Assembly (NCBI RefSeq): GCF_003226255.1
Contig: NZ_QJST01000001.1
Span: 372,001-436,000, forward strand
DNA: 64,000 nucleotides
Source: Idiomarina fontislapidosi
Lineage (GTDB): Bacteria > Pseudomonadota > Gammaproteobacteria > Enterobacterales > Alteromonadaceae
Direction: 5' to 3'
Part shown: one piece after another, positions 31,460 to 40,617 of the stretch
How positions within the stretch are numbered: position 1 is the first letter of the stretch
Layout: the number at the start of each line of letters is the position of its first letter
Notes under the pieces: generated by a model
Told to the model about the DNA's origin: nothing
What the model saw: only the letters and a program-made list of their open reading frames with translations
Databases searched by the model: none
Made by a program: the position numbers and the translations under genes

Positions 31460-32008
31460 ATGAAACTGATATCAACTTGGAAAACAGAAAGACTTCTGGT
31501 TAGACCGCTTAAAAGGTCCGATGCAGAGTTTATACTCACATTACTCAATGAGCCTGAATTCATTAAACAAATCGCTGATAAGCAGGTCAGAAATCGAGGT
31601 GATGCGTTAAATTACATTGAGACCGGACCGCAAACACAGTATCGGCGTCACGGGTTGGGGTTGATGCTTGTCGAACGAGCGCAGGATAATAAGCCGATAG
31701 GACTCTTGGGGTTACTACAACGTGACTTCTTAGATTGCCCGGATATCGGGTACGCGTTGTCGGCAGCTTATACGGGCCAAGGGTATGCGATTGAAGCCGC
31801 GCGTTCATTGATGCAGCGAGTTGCACAGCATACCGAACTGGAGCGTTTGGCTGCCATTTGCAATCCAACGAATCGGGCGTCGTTAAGCTTATTAGATAAA
31901 TTGGGGTTTGTTGAGCAAGGAATTATCGAGTTGCCCGACGATGGGCAACCCGTAGTGCTCTTAGAAACCTTCGTTGTACGACAGGAGAACGCATTAAACG
32001 GTGGTTAG
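31460..32008 (+). CDS. GNAT acetyltransferase, RimJ/RimL type
   Basis: 182-residue acetyl-CoA-dependent N-acetyltransferase. The family start TERLLVRPLKRSDAEFI is clear. The central strand is PIGLLGLLQRD, the acetyl-CoA loop is in YTGQGYAIEAA, and the late motif is CNPTNRASLSLLDKLGFVEQG. The substrate (ribosomal protein or small molecule) cannot be told. It is divergent from the sdpR-like gene and its last 15 bases overlap the 3' end of ilvE on the other strand. Confidence 0.85.
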   Translation: MKLISTWKTERLLVRPLKRSDAEFILTLLNEPEFIKQIADKQVRNRGDALNYIETGPQTQYRRHGLGLMLVERAQDNKPIGLLGLLQRDFLDCPDIGYALSAAYTGQGYAIEAARSLMQRVAQHTELERLAAICNPTNRASLSLLDKLGFVEQGIIELPDDGQPVVLLETFVVRQENALNGG

Positions 32009-32989
32009 CCAACCAAAAGTGTCTTCGCGCTGACCCCATTGGATTTCATTTAACGCTCGACGCAGTTGCTGTGTTTGGGTTCCTTCCTCACCCGTGCCGA
32101 CCGTAATCGTTTGATCGTTATGAATCAGTGAGCCGACGGGCGTCAGCACCGCGGCCGTGCCTGAAAGAGCCGCCTCGGTTTTAGGCTTCTGCGCGCGCTC
32201 AAGCAACTCGTCGACACTCAGTGCACGTTCACTGACTTTCATGCCCATGTCTTTGGCGATCGTCAGAATAGAATCACGCGTGATGCCATGCAAAAAGCTA
32301 CTATCCAAATCTTTGGTAATAATCTCATCACCGTCGATGAGTAAGAAGTTGGCTGCGCCTGTTTCCTGCACGTCGCCATTAGGACAGAACAACACTTGGT
32401 CAGCACCATACTGGGCACGGGCTCGCATAATGGGATTGAGTGCACTGGCATAATTGCCACCGCTTTTGATCATGCCCATATGTGGCGCACAGCGCATTCC
32501 ATCGGTCTCGACCAAGAGTTTTAACGGACGTGTGCCACCAGCAAAGTAATCGCCGACGGGCGAGAGCAAGACGTAAAGCAATGATTGAGTTGCCGCACTG
32601 GCTGCCTTACCAATCGCTGGTTCCGTGCCAATATGCGTTGGGCGAATATACATCGATCCCGGCGGCTCAGGTACGTCACGTTTAAAGTGTTTAACAATAT
32701 CGACGATCATCTGCTCGAGTAACGCCGTATCGACCTCGGGCAAGGCAAGCAGCTCGCTGCTTTGACGCATACGTTTAACGTTTTGATCGAGTCTAAATAT
32801 ATGAACGGAGCCATCTGCATGTTTAAATGCTTTTAACCCTTCAAAACAGGTACTGGCATAGTGCAAAGCGTGCGCACCGGGGTGCAAAGACAATGTATCC
32901 GCGGCACTAATTCTAGGGGATTGCCATTGCCCATCACGGTATTGTGCAATACTCATTTCAGGCATGAAAACGGTGCCGAAAGCGGCCAT
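31994..32989 (-). CDS. ilvE: Branched-chain amino acid aminotransferase
   Basis: PLP enzyme that transfers the amino group between glutamate and the keto acids of Leu, Ile and Val. The ATG at 32989 follows AGGAG and gives 331 residues; a longer frame to 33130 would run through an intergenic gap. The PLP lysine is K175 in MIKSGGNYASAL, and the fold-type IV motifs QETGAANFLL and SSFLHGITRDSIL are present. The sequence resembles the eukaryotic-like/group II BCAT (GTRPLKLLVE) more than E. coli IlvE. It is monocistronic or follows the TauE-small-membrane-protein genes. Confidence 0.92.
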   Translation of the reverse strand: MAAFGTVFMPEMSIAQYRDGQWQSPRISAADTLSLHPGAHALHYASTCFEGLKAFKHADGSVHIFRLDQNVKRMRQSSELLALPEVDTALLEQMIVDIVKHFKRDVPEPPGSMYIRPTHIGTEPAIGKAASAATQSLLYVLLSPVGDYFAGGTRPLKLLVETDGMRCAPHMGMIKSGGNYASALNPIMRARAQYGADQVLFCPNGDVQETGAANFLLIDGDEIITKDLDSSFLHGITRDSILTIAKDMGMKVSERALSVDELLERAQKPKTEAALSGTAAVLTPVGSLIHNDQTITVGTGEEGTQTQQLRRALNEIQWGQREDTFGWLTTV

Positions 32990-33048
32990 ATCAGACTCCT
33001 TTAGCTTTAAAATCGACGTTAGTCTACCACGAAAACTACGTGATTTAG

Positions 33049-33336
33049 CTACGAAGGGTTTCTTTTCAGGTACCAAATGGCAATAGGAATTTCCATCACC
33101 GCATAGGTGACGAGGGTGTACCAAAACCAATTAAGTGAGCCACCCAACAGTAAAAATGGATAGCCAAGCCCCATGTATTTGGAACCAACAATAACAAGCG
33201 ATAAGCAAATTGCACTGGCGCTCGCAATCGCTAACTTACCGAGCGAGTTGCCTGCAACCCGCGGAAAAACATGCAGATAACAGATTAAAAGAATCGCAAG
33301 ATTCAGTAACACAACTAATAGTTCAGCGGGTAACAT
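33049..33336 (-). CDS. Small membrane protein of unknown function
   Basis: 95-residue protein with three predicted membrane helices at about 5-25, 33-52 and 62-85 and a basic C-terminus (WYLKRNPS). I do not recognise the family. It starts 6 bases after the TauE-like gene on the same strand, so the two are probably one operon and may work together, but nothing in the sequence shows how. Confidence 0.65.
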   Translation of the reverse strand: MLPAELLVVLLNLAILLICYLHVFPRVAGNSLGKLAIASASAICLSLVIVGSKYMGLGYPFLLLGGSLNWFWYTLVTYAVMEIPIAIWYLKRNPS

Positions 33337-33342
33337 GTCGAG

Positions 33343-34071
33343 TTAACTACTCCCAATCGCCTGAAATAAAACAGATAGCCCCGATAGTAACATTAATCCA
33401 AGTATCAGTCGTTTAAACTGGCGCTCGACCACGAATTGTTGCACATATTGGCCCAACATCGCGCCCAAAACCGCACAGGGAACCCATAACCATAGTAAAT
33501 CCAGGTGCGACGATTGATACACGCCGCGAGCGCCAAAAGTCAGCACATTGGCGATAGCAATAACTAAGAAAAATAACGCCAACGTCGCTCTAAAGGCGGT
33601 TTTGTCCACTTTGGCATTGGCAAGGAAAAGAATAATAGGGGGACCGCCTAAGGTCATGAGCCCATTAAGAATACCTGAGGCGGCACCGACACTTGCGTGT
33701 CCCGTTGGGTGATTAAATGTCGGTAACTGGCGACCGCTAGCGAGCACAGCAACCACGGTTAGTATTACTGTACCGAGTACCCCTTGAATGATCTGCTCAT
33801 TGATTTCGACCAGTAGCAAGCTTCCTAAAATTGAAAAAATGAAGCCTGCGCCGAGCAACGACAACCATTGACGAGGATGCGCCGCATGGCGGTTTTTGTA
33901 ATAAATGATGCCGCTTAGAAAGACATTGACTATCGATAATGTGGGTGTGATGGTTGTCATTGGTAATAAAAGAACCAATAAAGGTACACTCACGAGTCCT
34001 GAACCAAAGCCACTGATCCCCTGCAAGGTCGTGGCAAAGAAAACAATGGCAGCAGCGTAGATATATTCCAA
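33343..34071 (-). CDS. TauE/SafE-family anion exporter
   Basis: 242-residue inner-membrane protein of the sulfite exporter TauE/SafE (UPF0721) family. About seven to eight hydrophobic spans are seen. The N-terminal family motif is LQGISGFGSGLVSVPLL, and the internal repeat is in GAASGILNGLMTLGGPPIILFLANA. Family members move sulfite, sulfoacetate or other organosulfur anions; the substrate here is not known. It is divergent from ftsB. Confidence 0.85.
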   Translation of the reverse strand: MEYIYAAAIVFFATTLQGISGFGSGLVSVPLLVLLLPMTTITPTLSIVNVFLSGIIYYKNRHAAHPRQWLSLLGAGFIFSILGSLLLVEINEQIIQGVLGTVILTVVAVLASGRQLPTFNHPTGHASVGAASGILNGLMTLGGPPIILFLANAKVDKTAFRATLALFFLVIAIANVLTFGARGVYQSSHLDLLWLWVPCAVLGAMLGQYVQQFVVERQFKRLILGLMLLSGLSVLFQAIGSS

Positions 34072-34089
34072 AAAAACACCTCAATGGCT

Positions 34090-34117
34090 TTGCATAGACA
34101 GTTTTAGACTTCATAAT
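34090..34117 (+). promoter_or_regulatory. Candidate promoter of the ftsB operon
   Basis: TTGCAT (-35) and CATAAT (-10, 5 of 6 consensus bases) are separated by 16 bases and end about 30 bases before the ftsB ATG. It is in the gap between divergent genes. Confidence 0.4.
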
Positions 34118-34147
34118 GGCACTAATACAAGTTCACCAGAGCACACT

Positions 34148-34435
34148 ATGCGAATTGTCATCATTTTGCTGGTTGGCGTATTAGCAGCGCTACAATACCG
34201 TCTTTGGTTTGGGAAAAACAGTTTGCCAGACTATTGGCGATTGCAACAAGAAGTGCAACATCAGCGTAAAGCGAACGATAATCTGGCACGACGTAATGAA
34301 GTACTCTACGCGGATATTAAAGATCTACGCGAGGGCGAGGACGCGCTCGAAGAACGTGCGCGCAATGAGCTCGGAATGATTAAAAAAGAAGAAGTATTTT
34401 TCCGTCTTGTGCACCCGAGGAGGCTAGAGCAGTAA
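34148..34435 (+). CDS. ftsB: Cell division protein FtsB
   Basis: Bitopic divisome protein that forms a complex with FtsL and FtsQ. It has 95 residues, an N-terminal membrane span at about 2-18, a coiled coil at about 28-70 (LQQEVQHQRKANDNLARRNEVLYADI), and the family end ARNELGMIKKEEVFF. It starts the ftsB-ispD-ispF-truD-surE-pcm run. Confidence 0.95.
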   Translation: MRIVIILLVGVLAALQYRLWFGKNSLPDYWRLQQEVQHQRKANDNLARRNEVLYADIKDLREGEDALEERARNELGMIKKEEVFFRLVHPRRLEQ

Positions 34436-34436
34436 T

Positions 34437-35141
34437 ATGTCATCTTCGTCGGGGATTAAGCTCGCCGCCATTATTCCCGCAGCGGGTACGGGAAGCCGAA
34501 TGCAAAGCGAGCAACCCAAACAGTTTATTAAAATCCAATCCAAGCCGTTACTTTCCTATACGCTCGCTGCGATTCAGCGCGCCCCTCAAGTGCAACGCGT
34601 TTTTGTTGCCGTTAACCCTCAGGCGAGTGCGTTATATCCAAGTTGGCCTGCGCAGGTCGAAACGGTCGCTGGCGGCGCGTCACGTGCTGAATCGGTATTA
34701 GCAGGTCTACAAGCGGCCGCAGCGCAGGGGTTTAGCCATGCCTTGGTGCACGACGCAGCGCGTCCTTGTCTGCCGTTAGAAGTACTGCTCGATGTCATAG
34801 AGCAAGGTACAACGCAGGCACAGGGGGCTATCGTTGCATTGCCTGTGCGCGATACATTAAAGCGCTCAGCCATGGGGAGCCCCGTGATACAGAGCACGGT
34901 ACCTCGAGCGTATTTATGGCAGGCGCAGACGCCACAAGTATTTGCGATTGAGCCGTTGATAGACGCCATTAATGCGATGGGCTCAACGCATCCTGAGCTC
35001 ACCGATGAAGCGTCGGCAATGGAGCACGCGGGCTACCAACCGCGCTTAGTAATGGGTTCATATAAAAATATCAAGGTGACCTTCCCGGAAGATATCGAGT
35101 TGGTCAGTTACTATTTAAAGGAAGAGATTACTCACTCATGA
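34437..35141 (+). CDS. ispD: 2-C-methyl-D-erythritol 4-phosphate cytidylyltransferase
   Basis: Third step of the MEP isoprenoid pathway, joining CTP and MEP. It has 234 residues with the nucleotidyltransferase N-terminus [18 protein letters not shown], then [10 protein letters not shown] and [12 protein letters not shown]. It begins one base after the ftsB stop and overlaps ispF by 4 bases. Confidence 0.96.
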   Translation: MSSSSGIKLAAIIPAAGTGSRMQSEQPKQFIKIQSKPLLSYTLAAIQRAPQVQRVFVAVNPQASALYPSWPAQVETVAGGASRAESVLAGLQAAAAQGFSHALVHDAARPCLPLEVLLDVIEQGTTQAQGAIVALPVRDTLKRSAMGSPVIQSTVPRAYLWQAQTPQVFAIEPLIDAINAMGSTHPELTDEASAMEHAGYQPRLVMGSYKNIKVTFPEDIELVSYYLKEEITHS

Positions 35142-35626
35142 TGAATATTCGTGTTGGCCACGGTTATGATGTGCACCGCTGGGGCGCAGAGAACAAGCCA
35201 TTGATGTTAGGGGGCGTCGAAGTGCCTCATGATGATGGTCTGTTGGCACATTCGGATGGTGATGTTGTATTACATGCCATTAGCGATGCCGTGCTGGGTG
35301 CGTTAGGTTTGGGTGACATTGGTCGTCACTTTCCAGACACCGATGCGCAATTTGCCGGTGCCGATAGCGCTGGATTGTTGAGTCACATTATGCAGTTAGC
35401 GTCAGAGCGGACATTTAGCGTGGGTAATATTGATGTCACGATCGTCGCTCAACAGCCCAAAATGGCACCTCATATTGAAGCTATGAGACAGCGTATTGCG
35501 AGTTTGTTAAGTGTCGCCAATGACGCCGTGAATGTAAAAGCTACAACCACCGAAAAGCTGGGGTTCGTAGGGCGTAACGAGGGTATCGCTTGTCATGCAG
35601 TGGTACTCATGGTGGCGAGCTCGTGA
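35138..35626 (+). CDS. ispF: 2-C-methyl-D-erythritol 2,4-cyclodiphosphate synthase
   Basis: Makes MEcPP in the MEP pathway and follows ispD directly. It has 162 residues. The metal-binding site is in GHGYDVHRW (D11, H13), with [23 protein letters not shown] and FPDTDA conserved. Its TGA overlaps the GTG start of truD. Confidence 0.97.
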   Translation: MMNIRVGHGYDVHRWGAENKPLMLGGVEVPHDDGLLAHSDGDVVLHAISDAVLGALGLGDIGRHFPDTDAQFAGADSAGLLSHIMQLASERTFSVGNIDVTIVAQQPKMAPHIEAMRQRIASLLSVANDAVNVKATTTEKLGFVGRNEGIACHAVVLMVASS

Positions 35627-36684
35627 GTCACTTACAAGCCGCGATCAACCCCGTTCGCATCAATGCCAAACGCACGCAAGCAGAGTTTAAGCGAGCGCCG
35701 GAGGATTTTATCGTGACCGAGCGACTAGTTGTCGCTGATGATGGTGAAGGTGAACACCAATGGCTTTGGATTCGCAAAAGAGGGGCTAACACCCAGTTCG
35801 TAGCCCGCCAGCTCGCGCGCTTTGCCGATACCTCGCCAAAGAATGTTAGTTACGCTGGTTTAAAAGATCGCAATGCGGTCACTGAGCAATGGTTCTCGGT
35901 GCAGCTACCCGGTCAAGATACATTGGATTGGCAGCAGCTCAATAATGAAGAGTTCGAAGTCATCAAAGTGATTCGTCGACAAAAGAAGCTCAAGCTGGGT
36001 TTACATGAAGCGAATCAGTTTAAGATCCGTTTGCGTGATGTTGCCGATAAAGCAGTGTTTGAAAGCAACTGGAACACCCTCATTACTGAGGGCACTCTGA
36101 ACTATTTTGGTCCGCAGCGGTTTGGCCATGATCAGAATAATTTAACGCGTGGCTTTGAATGGTTGCGTGCGGGTGGTAGCAATAAGCGGGTCAAAAAACC
36201 AGAACAAAGCCGCTTACTGTCGTCAGTACGCTCGTTTTTGTTTAATCAAATTGCCTCTGCTCGATACCAACAATTAGGATTTTCTACTCTCGCCGGGGAC
36301 TGCGTGATGTTGGCGGGATCGCAGTCGGTATTTCATGTTGAGCAGTGGGACGACGAATTGAAACAGCGTCTAGCGAGTGGCGACATTCAATTGACTGCGG
36401 GACAACCCGGTTGGGTGTCTAAACCGCTGACATCTGGCGCTGCTGAGCAGTTTGAAGCCGAATGCGTAAGCGAATGGGCGGATATTATTGAGTGCTTAGC
36501 GACGAAGAAAGTAAAAGCCAGCCGCCGCGCTATGAGATTAAAGCCGATCGATCCTGAACTCATCTGGGATGGCGGTGATGCGATTGTAAGCTTTGAATTA
36601 CCCAAGGGCAGTTTTGCGACGGCCTGTATTAGTGAACTTATTGACTTGTCGGTGACTGAAAATGATGAAGATTCTGTTGAGTAA
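35623..36684 (+). CDS. truD: tRNA pseudouridine(13) synthase TruD
   Basis: Converts U13 of tRNA-Glu to pseudouridine. The GTG at 35623 is translationally coupled to ispF and gives 353 residues (E. coli 349); a frame-internal ATG at 35590 would overlap ispF further and lacks support. The catalytic Asp is D82 in [12 protein letters not shown], and the insertion domain [14 protein letters not shown] is present. Its end overlaps surE by about 20 bases. Confidence 0.94.
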   Translation: MSHLQAAINPVRINAKRTQAEFKRAPEDFIVTERLVVADDGEGEHQWLWIRKRGANTQFVARQLARFADTSPKNVSYAGLKDRNAVTEQWFSVQLPGQDTLDWQQLNNEEFEVIKVIRRQKKLKLGLHEANQFKIRLRDVADKAVFESNWNTLITEGTLNYFGPQRFGHDQNNLTRGFEWLRAGGSNKRVKKPEQSRLLSSVRSFLFNQIASARYQQLGFSTLAGDCVMLAGSQSVFHVEQWDDELKQRLASGDIQLTAGQPGWVSKPLTSGAAEQFEAECVSEWADIIECLATKKVKASRRAMRLKPIDPELIWDGGDAIVSFELPKGSFATACISELIDLSVTENDEDSVE

Positions 36685-37423
36685 TGATGACGGCGTTCAT
36701 GCGCCTGGTATTCACGCGATGTATCAAGCGTTGAAATCAATTGCTGAGGTGCGTGTGATAGCCCCCGATAGGAACTGCAGCGGTGCGAGTAACTCATTAA
36801 CGCTGCACAATCCGTTGCGGTTACATAAACTGGATAATGGCTTTTACTCACTGAATGGTACGCCCACTGACTGTGTACACATTGGCACGAACTCACCGTT
36901 CGCAGAAGAAGTCGACTTAGTTGTATCAGGTATCAATGACGGCCCTAACATGGGCGACGACGTTTTTTACTCGGGTACTGTAGCCGCAGCCATGGAAGGG
37001 CGGTTTAAAGGACTGCCTGCGATAGCTGTATCAATGGGGGGACGTGGGCACGACTACTATGAGACGGCCGCTCAAGTTGTCGCAGAATTAGTGGCGAGTA
37101 TGGAGTCTAAACCCTTAAAGCTAGATACCGTGTTGAACGTGAATGTACCGTACGGGCCTTATCAAGATATCAAAGGCACACGCGTCACTCGTTTAGGTCG
37201 TCGTCATCGTGCCGAGACCATGGTGCGTGACCGTGACCCGTTCGGACGAGAAATCTTTTGGTATGGCCCTATTGGACATCATTTAGATGATGCGCCGGAT
37301 ACCGATTTTGCGGCTATCCACGAGGGCTATGTATCAATCACACCACTGAGCTTGGATATGACAGCGAAACGTCATCAAGACACATTAGATCAATGGTTAG
37401 CGGAACGGGAAGATGCTCAATAA
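36665..37423 (+). CDS. surE: 5'/3'-nucleotidase SurE
   Basis: Stationary-phase survival nucleotidase and polyphosphatase. The family N-terminus [13 protein letters not shown] carries the metal-binding Asp pair. [10 protein letters not shown] and [25 protein letters not shown] are the other signatures. The ATG at 36665 is chosen; another at 36662 adds one Met. It overlaps both truD and pcm, so the genes are tightly coupled. Confidence 0.96.
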   Translation: MKILLSNDDGVHAPGIHAMYQALKSIAEVRVIAPDRNCSGASNSLTLHNPLRLHKLDNGFYSLNGTPTDCVHIGTNSPFAEEVDLVVSGINDGPNMGDDVFYSGTVAAAMEGRFKGLPAIAVSMGGRGHDYYETAAQVVAELVASMESKPLKLDTVLNVNVPYGPYQDIKGTRVTRLGRRHRAETMVRDRDPFGREIFWYGPIGHHLDDAPDTDFAAIHEGYVSITPLSLDMTAKRHQDTLDQWLAEREDAQ

Positions 37424-38051
37424 AAATCACCTAGGGATGGCGAAGCGGCTGGTGCAAACCTTGACTCAAGCGGGAATTACCAATCAACGCGTACTCGATG
37501 TGATTCAAAGAACGCCGCGCGAGCGTTTTATGCCCGAATCGCTCGCGCACAAAGCCTATGAAAATACCGCCTTGCCGATTGGAAATGGACAAACCATCTC
37601 GCAGCCATTGATGGTGGCAACCATGACGCAATTGCTGATTCAGCATGACTGCCGACATGTATTAGAAATTGGTACAGGCTCTGGCTACCAGACAGCAGTT
37701 TTAGCTCAGTTGGTAGAGCAAGTATTCAGCGTTGAACGCATCGCTCAACTGCAGTACCAAGCAAAACGTCGTTTACGCAGTCTTGATATCCATAATGTGG
37801 CAACGCGGCATGGCGATGGCTGGGAAGGCTGGAAGAGCAAAGCGCCGTTTGATGGCATTATTGTTACCGCGGCAGCAAGCGAGTTACCAGCAGCCTTGTT
37901 GGAGCAACTCGCTGATGGCGGTGTGCTGATTATACCGGTGGGTGAAACTAAGCAAAGTTTGACCGTGGTTCGACGCTTCGGCGATGAGTTTGAACAACAG
38001 CGGATTGGCGATGTGCGCTTCGTACCGCTGGTGAAAGGGGCGGTTCAGTGA
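37413..38051 (+). CDS. pcm: Protein-L-isoaspartate O-methyltransferase
   Basis: SAM-dependent enzyme that starts the repair of isoaspartyl residues in aged proteins. It has 212 residues with [19 protein letters not shown] and the SAM motif [17 protein letters not shown]. It overlaps surE at its start and the next gene by 4 bases at its end. Confidence 0.96.
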   Translation: MLNKNHLGMAKRLVQTLTQAGITNQRVLDVIQRTPRERFMPESLAHKAYENTALPIGNGQTISQPLMVATMTQLLIQHDCRHVLEIGTGSGYQTAVLAQLVEQVFSVERIAQLQYQAKRRLRSLDIHNVATRHGDGWEGWKSKAPFDGIIVTAAASELPAALLEQLADGGVLIIPVGETKQSLTVVRRFGDEFEQQRIGDVRFVPLVKGAVQ

Positions 38052-38632
38052 AGCTGTTTTCAAGGATGTATGATGCGGTCTTGCGCTGGTCACAGCATGT
38101 TCACGCACAATGGATTTTGGCGGCACTCAGCTTTTCTGAATCGATATTTTTTCCGATACCGCCGGACGTGATGTTAGCGCCGATGGCGATGACTCAGCCC
38201 AGACGGGCGTTTCGGTTTGCGGCAATAACGACGGTTACTTCAGTACTAGGGGGATGCGTCGGTTTTTTGCTTGGTATGTGGGCTTATGAGGCTGCGGTAC
38301 TGCCGTTTATCGAGCTCATGGGATACCAAGATAAGTTAGCGACGATCGTTGACTGGTTCGAGGCGTATGGTATCTGGGTCGTGTTTCTCGCGGGCTTCTC
38401 GCCGATACCCTACAAGTTATTTACCGTCAGTGCCGGGATGTTAGGTATGGCGTTCTTGCCATTTTTGTTGGCATCAGCGGTGAGTCGAGGTTTGCGGTTT
38501 TACCTCGTTGCTTGGCTGCTGCGTTGGGGCGGACCGAAAATGGCAGTGAAGTTACGCATCTATGTTGATCGTATCGGTTGGGCTACCGTTCTTATCGCGG
38601 TTCTTGTAGTCTTGTTCATCAAATTAGTTTAA
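38048..38632 (+). CDS. YqaA family (VTT-like) membrane protein
   Basis: 194-residue inner-membrane protein of the YqaA/SNARE-associated (VTT, DedA-related) family. Conserved features are [18 protein letters not shown] and [18 protein letters not shown]. About four to five spans. The exact function is not established; related proteins take part in lipid scrambling or envelope maintenance. It begins with GTG at 38048, overlapping pcm, and lies before nlpD. Confidence 0.88.
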   Translation: MKLFSRMYDAVLRWSQHVHAQWILAALSFSESIFFPIPPDVMLAPMAMTQPRRAFRFAAITTVTSVLGGCVGFLLGMWAYEAAVLPFIELMGYQDKLATIVDWFEAYGIWVVFLAGFSPIPYKLFTVSAGMLGMAFLPFLLASAVSRGLRFYLVAWLLRWGGPKMAVKLRIYVDRIGWATVLIAVLVVLFIKLV

Positions 38633-38648
38633 TAAGGGCGGATTATAG

Positions 38649-39542
38649 ATGACTCTGCGTTCGGTGTTTGTTTTGGGTATAGCCATTGCGACGTTAATCG
38701 TGGCAGGGTGTTCATCCCGTTCTGCACCCGCGCCTGTGGAGACCCTCTATACCGGGAAAACCTATCAAGACTATGAGGCCGATAGTCTCGCTTCGGCAAC
38801 GGACTATCAGGTAAAAAGTGGTGAAACGCTTTATTCAATAGCCTTTCGCGCCAGTATGGATGTCAACCAGCTGGCGCGTATAAACAACCTCGCAGAGCCT
38901 TACACCATATTCCCTGGGCAACGTTTACGTCTCACAGCACCGCCCAAAAAAACCACTAGTTCTAAAAAAACAACTTCAGCGAAGCAAAAAGATATAAGCC
39001 AAACCGTTGCCAAGCCAAAGACGAAAGAGTATGTTCAAAATACATACAGTAAAAAAACGATTGAAAAACAAAAGTCTAAGACAAATGTTAGAGAAAGCGC
39101 GACGGCGCAACCGACTGAAAAGCGTCAACAACCGGTTGTAACCCGCTCGAGCACGATGTCTGTTGGTAATAAGGACATCCAATGGCGTTGGCCCGTCAGC
39201 AATGATGTCATTCGTGATTTTTCGTTGGCTGAGCGAGGAAATAAAGGGCTTGATTTTGCAGGTCAAAAAGGTGATGTAGTCAATGCCGCTGCTGCTGGGA
39301 AAGTGGTGTATGTAGGTAATGGCCTTCGCGGCTATGGTAGGTTAATCATTTTGAAACATAATGATGATTTTATAACCGCCTACGCACACAATGAAAAAAT
39401 TCTGGTGAGCGAGCAACAGTGGGTCGATGTCGGACAGCCAATTGCAGAGATGGGCGATTCTGGAACCACGCGTGTTATGTTGCACTTTGAAGTGCGTTAT
39501 CGCGGCAAGTCAGTCAACCCGAGGCACTATTTACCTAAATAG
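38649..39542 (+). CDS. nlpD: Murein hydrolase activator NlpD
   Basis: Outer-membrane lipoprotein that activates the amidase AmiC at division. A lipobox ends at C21 (IVAGCSS). A LysM peptidoglycan-binding domain lies at about 55-98 (YQVKSGETLYSIAFRAS), a Lys/Thr/Ser-rich linker at about 100-175, and the LytM domain at about 180-297. The first metal ligand is lost (NKGLDFAG in place of HxGxD), as in E. coli NlpD, so it is an activator and not itself a peptidase. rpoS follows, with promoter signals usually within nlpD. Confidence 0.95.
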   Translation: MTLRSVFVLGIAIATLIVAGCSSRSAPAPVETLYTGKTYQDYEADSLASATDYQVKSGETLYSIAFRASMDVNQLARINNLAEPYTIFPGQRLRLTAPPKKTTSSKKTTSAKQKDISQTVAKPKTKEYVQNTYSKKTIEKQKSKTNVRESATAQPTEKRQQPVVTRSSTMSVGNKDIQWRWPVSNDVIRDFSLAERGNKGLDFAGQKGDVVNAAAAGKVVYVGNGLRGYGRLIILKHNDDFITAYAHNEKILVSEQQWVDVGQPIAEMGDSGTTRVMLHFEVRYRGKSVNPRHYLPK

Positions 39543-39612
39543 GTAGGTACGCTGCTCGGCCTTGACTGATACACGTTGAGGTCTGTATGTAGAGTAGTGC
39601 AAGGGGAACGTC

Positions 39613-40617
39613 ATGAGTAGTAAGCTTAAAAGCGAAGTTGAAGATGACATGAAAGAATCGGATGTGTTGGAGGACGAGGATATCGAGCCTGAGACACTGA
39701 GCGATGACGATGTGCGTGATAACTCTGAAGAGGAGCAGGCACTCGAAGAAGCGCTGGTTCATTCTAGTCAATATCAACGTAAAATGGATGCCACACAGAT
39801 TTATCTCAGTGAGATTGGTTTCTCCCCGTTATTGACTGCCGAAGAAGAGGTTTTTTTCTCGAGACGCGCACTTAAAGGCGATGTCGCTGCGCGTAAGCGA
39901 ATGATCGAGAGTAATCTCCGCTTGGTCGTTAAAATTGCCCGCCGTTACTGTAATCGAGGCTTAGCGCTACTGGATTTAGTCGAAGAGGGCAACCTTGGGC
40001 TTATCCGCGCAGTCGAGAAGTTTGATCCTGAACGCGGTTTCAGATTTTCAACTTACGCCACGTGGTGGATCCGACAAACCATCGAGCGTGCCATTATGAA
40101 TCAGACGCGCACCATTCGTCTGCCTATTCATGTTGTCAAAGAGCTCAATGTGTATTTGCGAGCTGCGCGTGAACTAGCGCACAAGTTGGATCATGAGCCC
40201 ACCGCTGAAGATATTGCCGCCAGCCTGAATAAACCTGTAGAAGATATCACCAAAATGCTACGTCTGAATGAGCGGGTCACCTCGGTGGATACGCCTATCG
40301 GTGGTGAAAATGACAAAGCGTTGTTGGATATTCTCACCGACGAGACAGACGAAGGCCCCGAAGGCGTGTTGCAAGATGGTGATTTAAAAGAGCGCATCAC
40401 CGAGTGGCTCGACGCTCTCAACCCTAAACAGAAAGAGGTACTCGCGCGTCGTTTTGGGCTTTTAGGTTATGAGCCTTCAACGCTCGAAGACGTTGGCCAC
40501 GAAATCGGACTTACCCGCGAACGGGTGCGGCAAATACAAGTCGAGGCATTACGTAAATTGCGCGACTTCTTACGCCAGCAAGGGCTGACGCTCGAAGCTT
40601 TGTTTACCGGGCGCTAG
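39613..40617 (+). CDS. rpoS: RNA polymerase sigma factor RpoS
   Basis: Stationary-phase and general stress sigma factor. It has 334 residues. Region 1.2 is around [19 protein letters not shown], region 2 contains [32 protein letters not shown] and [20 protein letters not shown], and region 4 ends with [18 protein letters not shown]. An acidic N-terminal extension (about residues 1-45) is typical. AAGGGGAAC precedes the ATG. Its stop overlaps that of mutS on the other strand. Confidence 0.96.
   Translation: MSSKLKSEVEDDMKESDVLEDEDIEPETLSDDDVRDNSEEEQALEEALVHSSQYQRKMDATQIYLSEIGFSPLLTAEEEVFFSRRALKGDVAARKRMIESNLRLVVKIARRYCNRGLALLDLVEEGNLGLIRAVEKFDPERGFRFSTYATWWIRQTIERAIMNQTRTIRLPIHVVKELNVYLRAARELAHKLDHEPTAEDIAASLNKPVEDITKMLRLNERVTSVDTPIGGENDKALLDILTDETDEGPEGVLQDGDLKERITEWLDALNPKQKEVLARRFGLLGYEPSTLEDVGHEIGLTRERVRQIQVEALRKLRDFLRQQGLTLEALFTGR

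Noticed and set aside
32990-33130. Extended ilvE start
   Set aside because: The extra residues have no family support and the ATG at 32989 has a good AGGAG.
36387-36896. Open frame antisense to truD and surE
   Set aside because: Crosses two well-conserved genes and has no ribosome-binding site or domain.
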